Source: JAWLAT01 sp041395325
GTDB lineage: Bacteria; Pseudomonadota; Gammaproteobacteria; Xanthomonadales; SZUA-5
Reading direction: 5' to 3'
Length of the DNA: 64,000 bases
Assembly: GCA_041395325.1 (NCBI GenBank)
Contig: JAWLAT010000005.1
Coordinates: 1 to 64,000 of the forward strand
Shown: positions 26,722 through 35,923 of the stretch, piece by piece
Layout of the letters: each line of letters starts with the position of its first letter
How positions within the stretch are numbered: position 1 is the stretch's first letter
Notes under the pieces: model-generated
The model's database searches: none
Told to the model about the DNA's origin: nothing
Seen by the model: only the letters and a program-made list of their open reading frames with translations
Program-made: the position numbers and the translations under genes

Positions 26722-27180
26722 TCAGGCAGATGGATGCAAACGCTGCCCCTCAGGCCCAACCACGTTGACCTCAATCTCCACACCATGGCGCACGCTCTCG
26801 GTCACCACGCAGAACTGTTCGAACTGCGCCAGAATTCGATCCAGCTGCTGATAGCTGGCCGGTTCATCGGGTAGCGTGACGGTCGCCTCAATGCGCTCCA
26901 CGCGCAAACGACGCTCGGCGTTGCGGCCCATGGTCGCGGTGGCATGCGTGACCAGCCGCCCAGGTGCGTTGTGAAACTTGCGCAGCGCAAACAACAAACT
27001 GGCGCTGAGGCAATTGGCCACTGCGGCCAACAGCAGGCGCGAGGGGTTGGGGCCACTGTCACCGCCCAGTGGCGCTGGTTCATCGGTGTGCAGATCGGGC
27101 AAGTTGGCGTCATCGAAAATCACTCGAAAGGCGTAGTCACTTTCCTGCTCGATCGTGATGCTGAAGCTGGCTTCGCTCAT
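26722..27180 (-). CDS. OsmC family protein
   Basis: 152 residues from ATG 27180 (AGGGCAG before it). The OsmC/Ohr fold is shown by FDDANLPDLHTDEPAPLGGDSGPNPSRLLLAAVANCLSASLLFALRK, where the first active-site cysteine lies in AANCLSAS-type context, and by EQFCVVTESVRHGVEIEVNV, where the second cysteine lies. These two cysteines reduce organic hydroperoxides in Ohr/OsmC; this member is of the YhfA-like subgroup, so peroxide activity is plausible but unproven. It stands alone between the receiver gene and folE2 on the minus strand. Confidence 0.9.
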   Translation of the reverse strand: MSEASFSITIEQESDYAFRVIFDDANLPDLHTDEPAPLGGDSGPNPSRLLLAAVANCLSASLLFALRKFHNAPGRLVTHATATMGRNAERRLRVERIEATVTLPDEPASYQQLDRILAQFEQFCVVTESVRHGVEIEVNVVGPEGQRLHPSA

Positions 27181-27369
27181 CTGCCCTGTTCCCTGGATGG
27201 TCGTCGGTCGGTAGGCATCGATACATCGGCATCGAGCCCTCATACGTGCAGGCTGGAATGGACCATGGGCAGCTGCAGTTGCGCGCAAGTGCCGGCGGCA
27301 TGAGACCGACCGTCACCCAGGGACTTCGCACCATTCTGGCTCGATACAACCTGAGGTTGTTGAAGCAGC

Positions 27370-28338
27370 TCAGCCCTCCACCCAGCCCGCGCTGGCCTGG
27401 AAGCCGCCGGCCACCCCCTTGGTGACCACCGCCACAGCGTCATGGGGATGCAGGCTTTCCATGTGGATGGCGCGGGCCCAGAAGTCGGCGATGGCGGCGT
27501 CGTCGTTCAGCGCAGTCTGGATCCGGCGGCCGGCGTCTTCGCAGAACATCAGATTGGCTCCATTGAGACGGGCGAAGGCCTGCTCGTCCTCCCGCTTGAC
27601 CGCAGTCTGCACCGGCGTGGCCAGGGCGGCTTCAGCGCGGTCGATCAGTGCATCAATGGGGAATTCCCGGGCATTGGATGACAGTCGCACGCGCATCTGC
27701 ATGCGCGAGCGCTGGCTGTGCGGCGTGGCAACGATGCCCTGCTCGCTGCCCAGCCAGGCCAGCACGCTTTCGCGCTCGACGCCGGCGCCGGCCGGGAAGT
27801 CGCGTTCGAATTGCTCCTGAATCAGCTGCCGGGCCAACGCGGCCGAACACGGGCAGGTGCTGGAATAGAGCACCTCGGTGGCCAGCTCCACAGTCAGATG
27901 CCCCCGATCCAGCTGCGCGCTGATGGTGACCGGGTAGGCTTTCCAGCCCTGCTTGTCGCTGACCAGTGCCTTGCGCCGGATCAGGTGCTCATAGCGCACG
28001 CGGACGGCGGCGCAGTCGCTCAGGCCCTGATGGGAATCCAGAAAATCGCGCAGCAACTGACGTACCGTCGCCGGCGTCATCACCTCATTGGTGAGCACCC
28101 GGTCGACGTGCAGATAGAGCCGCGACATGTGAATGCCGCGAACCTCGGCCTGCTCCAGATTGACGAAGGCCGCCACTCGTGCGGGTGTGCGGATATAGCC
28201 GGTCTCGGACGGTACCAGTACCGGTACTTCGATCTGTTCCATGCCCACCCAGTCCAGCGTCCCCTGGTGACTGGGGCGTGCGTCGGCTGCGATATCGGGC
28301 ATTTCCCGCAGTGCGGGGGTGGAGAGCGTGGTCTTCAT
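27370..28338 (-). CDS. folE2: GTP cyclohydrolase FolE2
   Basis: 322 residues of the type IB GTP cyclohydrolase (COG1469), which converts GTP to 7,8-dihydroneopterin triphosphate for folate and queuosine. Opening LDWVGMEQIEVPVLV, the catalytic cysteine block YSSTCPCSAALARQLI, and NGANLMFCEDAGRRI and HMESLHPHDAVAVV are family marks. FolE2 can use several metals and is often induced in zinc shortage as a backup for zinc-dependent FolE. A perfect palindrome (28359-28380) lies about 20 bases before the start and may be its operator or 5' hairpin. The gene is monocistronic, upstream of a large exoprotein gene and downstream of osmC. Confidence 0.95.
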   Translation of the reverse strand: MKTTLSTPALREMPDIAADARPSHQGTLDWVGMEQIEVPVLVPSETGYIRTPARVAAFVNLEQAEVRGIHMSRLYLHVDRVLTNEVMTPATVRQLLRDFLDSHQGLSDCAAVRVRYEHLIRRKALVSDKQGWKAYPVTISAQLDRGHLTVELATEVLYSSTCPCSAALARQLIQEQFERDFPAGAGVERESVLAWLGSEQGIVATPHSQRSRMQMRVRLSSNAREFPIDALIDRAEAALATPVQTAVKREDEQAFARLNGANLMFCEDAGRRIQTALNDDAAIADFWARAIHMESLHPHDAVAVVTKGVAGGFQASAGWVEG

Positions 28339-28358
28339 GCTGATCCCTCAAGGTCAAC

Positions 28359-28380
28359 GTCACGGCACGAATGCCGTGAC
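28359..28380. promoter_or_regulatory. Perfect 9-base palindrome in the folE2 leader
   Basis: GTCACGGCA - CGAA - TGCCGTGAC (9-base arms, 4-base loop) is positioned 20-42 bases before the folE2 ATG. It is not AT-rich like a Zur box. It could be an operator or an RNA hairpin (a CGAA tetraloop is stable) near the ribosome site. Confidence 0.5.
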
Positions 28381-28502
28381 TACGGTTCAGGATCGGTCTG
28401 CCGATCGCTGATGGGTCTGCCTGCAGTCGGCTGCAAACCGACCGCAGGCAATATTAGGTATGGGCTTGTCTGCGCGGTGTCAAGTCTCCTCGGGTCAACG
28501 AC

Positions 28503-31500
28503 TCAGCGCCGCAGTGCCTGAGACAGGCCGTTCGCCAGCCAATGGCCGGCCTGCAGGCGTTGCCTCGCGTTGCCCACCACTGTAGCCCGTGAACCGCCGC
28601 CGCCAGCCTGATCGGTATCCCAGGCCTCGCGTAACAACGGCACCAGGGTTGGCTGATCGGCAGCTTCCAGCGCCTTGTTGAGGCGTCGCAGCGGTTCGCC
28701 GAACAGTGCATCGGCACGCCCCCGCGCCCGGCCCAGCTCGGCCTGCAACTGCTCGTGGCGTTGCAGCTGCGTGGCACTGGGCCGGCCGTCGTAGCCGGTG
28801 ATCTCGCCATAGAAGTTGCCATAGCGCTCGCGCAGCTGCTCTTCGCCGGAGACATAGCCGCCATCGGTGTCAGAAGCGGCCAGACTGCGGCCCAACTGGT
28901 CGAGTTGCTCGGCGTACTCACGCGCAACGCGGCCCTGTCGATCGCCCAGCACGCTGGCGGCCGCCAAACTGCGTTGCCGCAGGTCGCTGACCTGCTCGGC
29001 CAGGAAGGTCAGATCAGCCAGTTCCCGATACAGCGCCATCGCCAACATTTGTTGGACCTCGCGATCCTCGGCCGAATGCGGACTGCGCGGGTCGGGCCGG
29101 AGACTCACCTGCCCTTCCAGGACGGTCTTGCCCTTGACCAGTTCGAAGCGATAGTCGCCCTCAGGGACCCGAGGCCCGACGAAACCGGGCACCAACTGCG
29201 TCGATGGCGGGAACTTCGGCGCCTTCAGGCGCATCGGCCAGGGCACGCGCACGATGCCCCGGCGCTTGTCCACCGGCAGGCTGGCGATCTCGGCGCCAGC
29301 GGCGTCGTAGACCTTGAGCTTCAGGTCGCCAAACAGGTGGCGCTTGCGCTGGTAGAAGGCGATGGTCGCGGCCTCTTCCAATGTCTGGCCGAGAAACTCA
29401 TCGTCAGCGCCAAAGGCCTGCAGCGCTCCACCGGACACCATTTGGCCCGGTCGCGTCGGCAACAGGAATACATCCTCACCCAAGCGATCCGGATCCAGGC
29501 CGCGCAGCGGACTGAGGTCGTCGATGATGTAGACGCCACGACCGTGCGTGGCGATGACCAGATCGTGCTCGCGCGGATGAACCACCAGATCATGGACCGC
29601 GACCTTGGGCAGATTCTCCTTGAAGCGGGCCCAGTGCGCACCGGCATCGATGCTGATCCACAGGCCGAACTCGGTACCCAGGAACAGCAGCGCCGGATCC
29701 ACCGGATCCTGGCGAATCACCCAGGCATAGCCCTCGACGGCGTCGGTCCCGAGTCGTTGCCAAGTTTGTCCGTAGTCGTCGGTGCGGTACAGATAGGTAG
29801 CGAAGTCACCGGTGCGATGACCGTCGAAGGTGACGAAGGCGGTGCCGGCGGCGTGCGGGCTGGCATCGATCCGCGACACCCAGGTGCCTTTCGGCACGCC
29901 CTTGAAGCCAGCGCTGAGATTGCGCCAGTCGTCACCGCCGTTGCGGCTGACGTGCACCAGACCATCGTCCGAGCCCACCCACAGCAGCTGTGGATCGAGC
30001 GGCGACTCGGCGATCGTGTACAGCGTGGCGTTGTTCTCGGCGGTGGAGTTATCGCGCGACAAACCACCGGACTGCGCCTGCCGTTGCCGCTTGGGATCGT
30101 CGGTGGTCAGGTCGGGCGAGATCCGCTGCCAGCTTTCGCCGCGATCGGCAGAGCGATGCAGATACTGCGAGCCGTAATACAGCACGCCGTCCTGCGTCGG
30201 CGACAGATGCAGCGGCGTGTTCCAGTTGAAGCGCAGCTTTTCGGACTGGGCATCGGCCACCGGCGCGATGCGCTTGACCTCGCTCAGGCGGCGATCCACC
30301 CGCAGCAGCTGACCGCCCTGATACTCCGAGTACACCGTCTGCGGGTCGGCCGGATCGGCAAAGACCCAGAAGCCATCGCCGAAGCCAACACTGTCCCAAT
30401 CGCGGTTGCGGATGCCCGCCGGGCCCCGCGACGGCGCAGTCCAGGAGCCGTTGTCCTGCAAGCCGCCATAGACCTGGTAGGGCTGCTGCATGTCGACGCT
30501 GACGTGATAGAACTGGCTGACTGGCAGGCTGCCGACGAAGCGCCAGTGCGCCGCCCAATCATAGCTGGCGTAGATGCCGCCATCGGTACCCAGCAGCACG
30601 CGTTGTGGATTGCGTGGATCGATCCATAGCGCGTGGTGATCCGGGTGCACGCCGCCACCGAAGCTCAGCGCCGAAAAGCTCTGACCACCGTCCTCGCTGA
30701 CGGTAGTGGTCAGCGCCGGGCGATAGATACGCAGATGATCGAGCGGATCGACCTTGATCTCGCCGAAGTAGAACGGCCGCATCTGCACATTGGCCGAGCT
30801 GTTAACTTCGGTGAAGCTGCGGCCCATGTCGTCGGACCGATACAGCGCGGTCTCTTCCGCCTCGACCAGCGCATAGACCACCTGGGTTTTCGATGGCGCA
30901 ATGGCCACTGCGATGCGGCCCTTCTCGCCGGCCGGCAGACCATTGTGCAGTTCCACCCAGCTGTCGCCGCCGTCGAAACTGCGGTACAGACCACTGCCGG
31001 CGCCACCGGAGGTGAAGAAATCCGGGTAGCGGCGATAGGTCCACATGCCGGCGTAAAGCACGTTGGGATTGGACGGGTCCATCGCCAGATCCGAGCAACC
31101 GGTGTCGTCATCGACGTGCAGCACCCGCTCCCACTGTGCGCCGCCGTCACGGCTGCGATAGACCCCGCGTTCGGGATTGCCGCGCCAGGCGCCACCGGTG
31201 GCACAGACGAAAACCGTGTTGCCGTCCTGCGGGCTGACCAGCAGTTCGGCGACCCGCTCGGTCTGCGCCAGGCCGGCGGGCTTGAAGCTGTCGCCACCGT
31301 CCCGACTGACGAAAACACCTGCGCCCACGCCAACGCTGTTGCGCACCCGGCTCTCGCCGGTGCCGACCCAGATCACTTTCGAATCGGTGGGATCGATGCG
31401 TACCGCGCCGATCGACTGGACGTGCTCGTCGAAGATCGGCTTGAAGCTGATACCGCCATCGGTGGAGCGCCAGACACCGCCACTGGCCGCGCCAACCACG

Positions 31501-31685
31501 ATCAGGCCCGGATCCTCGGCGGTGGCATCGATACTGGCGATGCGGCCACTCATCGTGGCCGGACCGATCGCACGCGCTTTCAGGCCGCCGAACAGATCCG
31601 AGTCATAGGGCGCTTCGGCAGCGCCGGCAGCGGCACCGGCCGCCAGCGTCAGCAGACCCAGCCACCGCCAGCTCTGGCGCGCCAT
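28503..31685 (-). CDS. Exported BNR/sortilin-type beta-propeller exoprotein
   Basis: 1060 residues with a short signal peptide (MARQSWRWLGLLTLAAGAAAGAA). Residues about 40-720 contain repeated BNR (Asp-box) units, for example VWRSTDGGISFKP, VFVSRDGGDSFKP, VYRSRDGGAQWERV, LYRSFDGGDSWVEL, VSEDGGQSFSAL, HRSADRGESWQRI, VSRNGGDDWRNL, YRTDDYGQTWQRL. They make one or two seven-to-ten-bladed propellers of the VPS10/sortilin type seen in secreted glycosidase-like proteins. The C-terminal third (about 750-1060) has a beta-sandwich followed by a helical region (REVQQMLAMALYRELADLTFLAEQVSDLR). The start is ATG 31685. The substrate is not known; no glycosidase catalytic pair is visible. A LolA-like gene ends 1 base upstream, so the two form an operon. 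Confidence 0.88.
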   Translation of the reverse strand: MARQSWRWLGLLTLAAGAAAGAAEAPYDSDLFGGLKARAIGPATMSGRIASIDATAEDPGLIVVGAASGGVWRSTDGGISFKPIFDEHVQSIGAVRIDPTDSKVIWVGTGESRVRNSVGVGAGVFVSRDGGDSFKPAGLAQTERVAELLVSPQDGNTVFVCATGGAWRGNPERGVYRSRDGGAQWERVLHVDDDTGCSDLAMDPSNPNVLYAGMWTYRRYPDFFTSGGAGSGLYRSFDGGDSWVELHNGLPAGEKGRIAVAIAPSKTQVVYALVEAEETALYRSDDMGRSFTEVNSSANVQMRPFYFGEIKVDPLDHLRIYRPALTTTVSEDGGQSFSALSFGGGVHPDHHALWIDPRNPQRVLLGTDGGIYASYDWAAHWRFVGSLPVSQFYHVSVDMQQPYQVYGGLQDNGSWTAPSRGPAGIRNRDWDSVGFGDGFWVFADPADPQTVYSEYQGGQLLRVDRRLSEVKRIAPVADAQSEKLRFNWNTPLHLSPTQDGVLYYGSQYLHRSADRGESWQRISPDLTTDDPKRQRQAQSGGLSRDNSTAENNATLYTIAESPLDPQLLWVGSDDGLVHVSRNGGDDWRNLSAGFKGVPKGTWVSRIDASPHAAGTAFVTFDGHRTGDFATYLYRTDDYGQTWQRLGTDAVEGYAWVIRQDPVDPALLFLGTEFGLWISIDAGAHWARFKENLPKVAVHDLVVHPREHDLVIATHGRGVYIIDDLSPLRGLDPDRLGEDVFLLPTRPGQMVSGGALQAFGADDEFLGQTLEEAATIAFYQRKRHLFGDLKLKVYDAAGAEIASLPVDKRRGIVRVPWPMRLKAPKFPPSTQLVPGFVGPRVPEGDYRFELVKGKTVLEGQVSLRPDPRSPHSAEDREVQQMLAMALYRELADLTFLAEQVSDLRQRSLAAASVLGDRQGRVAREYAEQLDQLGRSLAASDTDGGYVSGEEQLRERYGNFYGEITGYDGRPSATQLQRHEQLQAELGRARGRADALFGEPLRRLNKALEAADQPTLVPLLREAWDTDQAGGGGSRATVVGNARQRLQAGHWLANGLSQALRR

Positions 31686-31686
31686 G

Positions 31687-32427
31687 TCAGCCCTCCTGGG
31701 CCGGTTTGGCGGGCATCGCGAAACGATCGGCCGACAGATTGACGCCCGTTTCGATTTTCTCGATCGTGATGGTCTGCGATCCCATTGGCACCGTACTGGT
31801 GATCGAGAACGGGAAGATCAGCCCATCGACTTCCTTGTAGTCGCCCAGGGTCGTCGACACGTCCATGACCTGGCCCATCTGCTCGATCTTCGAGGCCGTC
31901 TTGATCGGCAGGTAGTACTCGGCGTCCAGCCACCAGGTCTCCTGATCGCCATTGGCCTTGGTGATCTGCAGTTTGTAGGCCTCGGTGCCCTCGACGGACT
32001 CCAGGCCGATCATCTCGACCTGATGTCCCTTGGCCTTGTAGCCGATCAAGGCACCATCGAAATCGGCCATGTCCTTGATGCTCTTCAGCTGATCCTCAGC
32101 CATCGGCTCCGGATCGAGCTTGCCGAGGAAAGGCATGACAGCCCAGCCTGTTTCGCCGTCATAGGCCTGAATCGCCGTCATGCCCTGCAGGTCAAATTCC
32201 ATCCGAACCTTGTTGTCACGGGCGAATTCCAGTCGGAACGGCGCTTCCATCGGTCCCATTGTCATGTTGCCCGTCATCCGAGCCGTCTTCATTGCCTGCC
32301 AGGCATCGGCGCCACCGCGGGCTTCTTCAAATTTCGCCACCACCTCGTCGACGCTGGGTTCGGCCCAGACCGGTGTGGCAGTGGACAACAGCAGACCGAA
32401 CGAAAGTGCCATCAGGGGCTTGGACAC
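31687..32427 (-). CDS. LolA-like exported protein (outer membrane lipoprotein-sorting-like)
   Basis: 246 residues from GTG 32427 (VSKPLMALSFGLLLSTATPVWAEP), chosen because GGAG precedes it and a signal peptide begins there. The mature part starts SVDEVVAKFEEARGGADAWQAMKTARMTGNMTMG and continues with LEFARDNKVRMEFDLQGMTAIQAYDGETGWAVMPFLG, then TWWLDAEYYLPIKTASKIEQMGQVMDVSTTLGDYKEVDGLIFPFSI. That matches the LolA/LolB-like half-barrel superfamily (COG2834) that carries lipids or lipoproteins. It is not the classical lolA. The BNR exoprotein follows directly, so the pair may work together outside the cytoplasm. Confidence 0.8.
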   Translation of the reverse strand: MSKPLMALSFGLLLSTATPVWAEPSVDEVVAKFEEARGGADAWQAMKTARMTGNMTMGPMEAPFRLEFARDNKVRMEFDLQGMTAIQAYDGETGWAVMPFLGKLDPEPMAEDQLKSIKDMADFDGALIGYKAKGHQVEMIGLESVEGTEAYKLQITKANGDQETWWLDAEYYLPIKTASKIEQMGQVMDVSTTLGDYKEVDGLIFPFSITSTVPMGSQTITIEKIETGVNLSADRFAMPAKPAQEG

Positions 32428-32635
32428 GGCTTTTCTCCATCGTTTTGGGTGGAATGCGCAAATTCTGGTGCCTGGCGTTTGCTGCATGGTAGTGACGTTG
32501 GTCACCAACTGGGGATGAGTCGCTCCCGGATCGGATCTTGCAGAGGGTGAACCCTGGGGCTTAACCCCATTGCCGGATCTCGATCGTTAGACGACTTCGA
32601 AAGCGGCCAGCCCGGCCGACTGTGCGGAGTCCCAG

Positions 32636-34462
32636 ATGAAGCCGATCGCCATTCACCCCCTGAGCGCTGCCCTGGCCCTGACCTTGGCCCTGGCCGCCTG
32701 CAGTACCAGCCAGCCTACCAGCGAGTTGCAGCTTCGAGACCAGGATGATTACGTCTCGGGCGAGCAGACGGCCGCCATCGAGGAGACGATGGGTCAGAGG
32801 CAAGGCCAGGCCTCCGCTCCGGAAAGGCGCGAACGCAAGCTCGAGATCGTGGCCCAACCGGTGGCGGTGGGATCCGCCATCCCCGCCGCGCCGGCCAGCG
32901 AGCCGGAACCGGCCCGCCCCGCGCCGAAGTTGGCCAAGCAGCGCGCCGACGATCGATCAAGCGCCAACCTCAGCGGTGGTCAGGCCGCGACCGTGGCTGA
33001 CCTGCAGGCGCAGACCGGACCGGCAGACACCGAGCGCTATGCCGAAATTGTCGCCAATCCCGTACTTGCCACGCTGGACCAGCCGCTGTCGACCTTCTCG
33101 GTGGACGTCGACACCGGTGCCTACAGCAATGTGCGGCGCTTCCTCAGCGCCGGTCGGCTGCCACCCACTGATGCGGTGCGGGTGGAGGAGCTGATCAACT
33201 ACTTCGACTACGACTACCCGCTGCCGGCCAGTCTGGAGCAGCCCTTCAGTGTCAACACCGAACTCGCCCTGGCACCGTGGAATGGCGACCGCTGGCTGTT
33301 GCAGGTCGGCCTCAAGGGTTTCGAGGTACCGCGTGAGCGGCTGCCCGCCAGCAATCTGGTGTTCCTGCTCGATGTCTCGGGCTCGATGAACTCGCCTGAC
33401 AAGCTGCCGCTGGTGCAAACCGCGATGCGCAAGCTGGTGGGACAGCTGCGCCCGCAGGATCGCGTCTCCATCGTAGTCTATGCCGGCGCCGCCGGTCTGG
33501 TTCTGCCGCCAACCGGTGGTGACGAGCAGGCGACGATTCTGGCCGCGCTGGACGCCCTGCAGGCTGGCGGTTCCACCAACGGCGGCCAGGGCATCGAGCT
33601 CGCCTATCGAGTAGCTCGCGAGGCCTTCATTGAAGGTGGCGTCAATCGCGTCATCCTGGCCACCGATGGCGACTTCAACGTGGGAACCGTCGATCAGGGC
33701 GCGCTGGAAGACCTGGTCAGCCGTCAGCGCAGCAGCGGCGTGGCGCTGACCACGCTGGGCTTCGGCCGCGGCAACTACAACGACCATCTGGCCGAGCGGC
33801 TGGCCAATCTGGGCGATGGCAACCACGCCTACATCGATACCGAACTGGAAGCGCACAAGGTGCTGGTGGACGAGCTGGGTGCCAATCTGCTGACGATTGC
33901 CAAGGACGTGAAGATCCAGATCGAGTTCAACCCGGCGGTGGTCGCCGAGTACCGCCTGATTGGCTACGAGAACCGACTGCTCGCCAATGAAGACTTCAAC
34001 AACGATCAGGTCGATGCCGGCGAGATCGGTGCGGGCCACACGGTGACCGCCTTGTACGAGCTGACTCCGGTGAACTCTCCGGCGCGTCGACTGCCCGAGT
34101 TGGTCTTTGGCGACAAGCCGGCCGTCGGCGGCAACAGTCGGGACGTGGCCTTTCTCAAGTTGCGCTACAAGCAGCCAACTGAAAGCCGCAGCCGCCTGAT
34201 CGAGCAGATCGTGGCGCAGCCCGCGCAATTGGGCAGCGGTTCGGCCCGACTGCGCTTTGCCGCAGCCGTGGCGGCCTATGGCGAGGCCCTGCGGGGCGGC
34301 AAGTATCTGGACGGCTATCGGCTGAGCGACGTGGCCCAACTCGCCTCAGCAGCCAGCGGCCAGGACGCTTTCGGCTTGCAGCGGGAATTCCTGCAACTGG
34401 TGCAGCGCGCCAGTCAGTTGCGAGATGGCGAGCCCGCTCAGCTGGCGAAGATCAGCGACTAG
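32636..34462 (+). CDS. von Willebrand factor A lipoprotein (YfbK family)
   Basis: 608 residues with a lipoprotein signal (AALALTLALAACSTS). A disordered, proline-rich stretch leads to the YfbK/DUF3520-type block QPLSTFSVDVDTGAYSNVRRFL and PPTDAVRVEELINYFDYDYP, then a vWA domain (about 230-410). The metal site has all parts: DVSGSMNSPDKL (MIDAS DxSxS), GGSTNGGQGI (T) and LATDGDFNVG (D). The last 150 residues are the DUF3520 domain. The protein should bind a divalent metal and a protein partner at the cell envelope; its physiological role is not known. ATG 32636 has GGAG upstream. It converges on the glycosyltransferase, overlapping 11 bases. Confidence 0.92.
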   Translation: MKPIAIHPLSAALALTLALAACSTSQPTSELQLRDQDDYVSGEQTAAIEETMGQRQGQASAPERRERKLEIVAQPVAVGSAIPAAPASEPEPARPAPKLAKQRADDRSSANLSGGQAATVADLQAQTGPADTERYAEIVANPVLATLDQPLSTFSVDVDTGAYSNVRRFLSAGRLPPTDAVRVEELINYFDYDYPLPASLEQPFSVNTELALAPWNGDRWLLQVGLKGFEVPRERLPASNLVFLLDVSGSMNSPDKLPLVQTAMRKLVGQLRPQDRVSIVVYAGAAGLVLPPTGGDEQATILAALDALQAGGSTNGGQGIELAYRVAREAFIEGGVNRVILATDGDFNVGTVDQGALEDLVSRQRSSGVALTTLGFGRGNYNDHLAERLANLGDGNHAYIDTELEAHKVLVDELGANLLTIAKDVKIQIEFNPAVVAEYRLIGYENRLLANEDFNNDQVDAGEIGAGHTVTALYELTPVNSPARRLPELVFGDKPAVGGNSRDVAFLKLRYKQPTESRSRLIEQIVAQPAQLGSGSARLRFAAAVAAYGEALRGGKYLDGYRLSDVAQLASAASGQDAFGLQREFLQLVQRASQLRDGEPAQLAKISD

Positions 34463-35597
34463 TCGCTGGTGTGCCGAGCAACTCGGCATAGACTGCCAGG
34501 GTCTGTTGCTGCATCCGATCGACCGTGGTCAGCCGACCACGGTCGATTGTTTCAATCTGGGGATCGGCCAACAGTGCGCTGGCGCGCCTCAGCAGACTGC
34601 CTTCGTCACCCAGAGGAACCAGCCCGGACGGAAAGGCATCACGCAGCTGCTCGCCCACACCACCCAGGTCCCAGCCCAGCACCGGCCGACCCAGCAGCAG
34701 TGCCTCCGCCACCGTGCGACCGAAACTCTCAGGGCGAGTCGACAGCTGCAGCACCAGATCCGCATGCCGGTAGTAGTCCGCCACATCGGCTTGCATGGGC
34801 AAAGCCTGCCAGTGGCCGCTGAGATTCAGCTGGCTGGCCAGTTCGTGCAGGTGCCGCAAATAGCGCTCGCGCCCAGCCTGGTCGGCGCCGAGCAACAGCA
34901 GACTCGCGTCCACGCCCTCCGCCCGCAGACGGGCCAGCAGTTGCAGCGCGCTGTCATGCCCCTTCAAGCGCGTGCCCCGCCCGGGCAGCAGCAACAGGTA
35001 GCGTCCGGAGAGTGCCGGGTAGCGAGCCTGCAGTCGGGCACGCCAGGACGGATCGGTTCGCTTCGCGTCGGCGGAGAACTCCATCGGATCGACGCCCCGA
35101 CGGATCACCCTCAGACGCTCGACCGGACAGTCTGCGTAGTGCTGTTTCAGGTAGTCGGCCGAGGTCTGGGAAACGCAGATGATCCGTTCGGCCCGGAGCA
35201 GGATGGCGCTGTAGGCATTGACCGAGTTCAGCCCGTGCACGGTGCTGACCCAGCGCGGCCGAGGTGACCGCTTGGGCGGCCGAGCCAGCCAACACAACCA
35301 GGCCGGCAAACGCGAGCGCAGATGGAGCAGATCGGGATCCAGCGTCTGCAGCAGTCGCCGGATCGCCGAGATCTGAGCCAGTGAGCGCAGCGACTTGTTC
35401 GCGATCGGCAGGCGATGATGTTCACTGCCCTCGGCCAGCAATTGTGCTTCCAGCCGACCACCCGCCGACAGCACGACCGAGCGATGCCCGGCTGCGACCA
35501 GCGCCCGGCCGATTTCGAGCGTACTGCGCTCCGCCCCGCCGGCCTGCAGGGCTGGCAGCACCTGCAGAACCGTCCAGCGACGAGCTGGCGCAGTCAC
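34452..35597 (-). CDS. Glycosyltransferase family 4
   Basis: 381 residues of the GT-B fold, GT4 type. The N-terminal glycine-rich loop is VLQVLPALQAGGAERSTLEIGRAL. The linker has STVHGLNSVN and RVIRRGVDPMEF, and the donor-binding half has LLLPGRGTRLKGHDSALQLLA and the E-x7-E motif region TRPESFGRTVAEALLLGRPVLGWDLGGVGEQL. It is a retaining sugar transferase for a lipopolysaccharide core or exopolysaccharide, substrate unknown. The start is GTG 35597. Its neighbours (zinc-finger protein and recO operon) give no clue about the glycan; in Xanthomonadales a GT4 here is often linked to the LPS core (general expectation, not shown). Its end overlaps the vWA gene. Confidence 0.9.
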   Translation of the reverse strand: MTAPARRWTVLQVLPALQAGGAERSTLEIGRALVAAGHRSVVLSAGGRLEAQLLAEGSEHHRLPIANKSLRSLAQISAIRRLLQTLDPDLLHLRSRLPAWLCWLARPPKRSPRPRWVSTVHGLNSVNAYSAILLRAERIICVSQTSADYLKQHYADCPVERLRVIRRGVDPMEFSADAKRTDPSWRARLQARYPALSGRYLLLLPGRGTRLKGHDSALQLLARLRAEGVDASLLLLGADQAGRERYLRHLHELASQLNLSGHWQALPMQADVADYYRHADLVLQLSTRPESFGRTVAEALLLGRPVLGWDLGGVGEQLRDAFPSGLVPLGDEGSLLRRASALLADPQIETIDRGRLTTVDRMQQQTLAVYAELLGTPATSR

Positions 35598-35622
35598 GCC
35601 CGCGACATGACCGTCGAAACGC

Positions 35623-35847
35623 TCAGGCTGCGTGGGGATGCTGGTCGCTCAGCGTGTAGACCGCGCCGCAGTAGGGGCAGCGCGCTTCACCGCTGGCCTC
35701 GATCGGCAGATAGACCCGCGGATGCGAGTTCCACAGGCTCATGCCGGGCATTGGGCAGGACAAGGGCAGCTGGTCGACACTGACGCTGTAGCGGTTTTCC
35801 GCGTTCGGCGGGATGGCGTCGGCCTTGGCAGGATCTGGACGGCTCAT
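35623..35847 (-). CDS. Zinc-finger domain protein (COG4391, NDUFS6-like)
   Basis: 74 residues from ATG 35847 (MSRPDPAKADAIPP). The protein contains the single compact domain with LSCPMPGMSLWNSHPRVYLPIE and EARCPYCGAVYTL: zinc ligands are one cysteine, one histidine, and the CPYC pair. This matches the zinc-finger domain shared with the mitochondrial complex I NDUFS6 subunit. Its bacterial role is not settled. It lies 77 bases after recO and 25 bases before the glycosyltransferase on the same strand. Confidence 0.85.
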   Translation of the reverse strand: MSRPDPAKADAIPPNAENRYSVSVDQLPLSCPMPGMSLWNSHPRVYLPIEASGEARCPYCGAVYTLSDQHPHAA

Positions 35848-35923
35848 GGGCAGAAGTCGAGGGGAAACCGCCATTATCGGTGATCAGGCGTTGCTGTGCA
35901 CCGTGACCCACCCGAACTGAACA

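Noticed and set aside
27349..27362. Short palindrome CAACCT-x-AGGTTG after folE2
   Set aside because: It has six-base arms and no loop, so it cannot form a terminator hairpin. It is an operator candidate only by chance level.
28755..30629. A 624-residue plus-strand frame opposite the BNR protein
   Set aside because: Same artefact of high GC: antisense to a well-supported gene, no recognisable domain.
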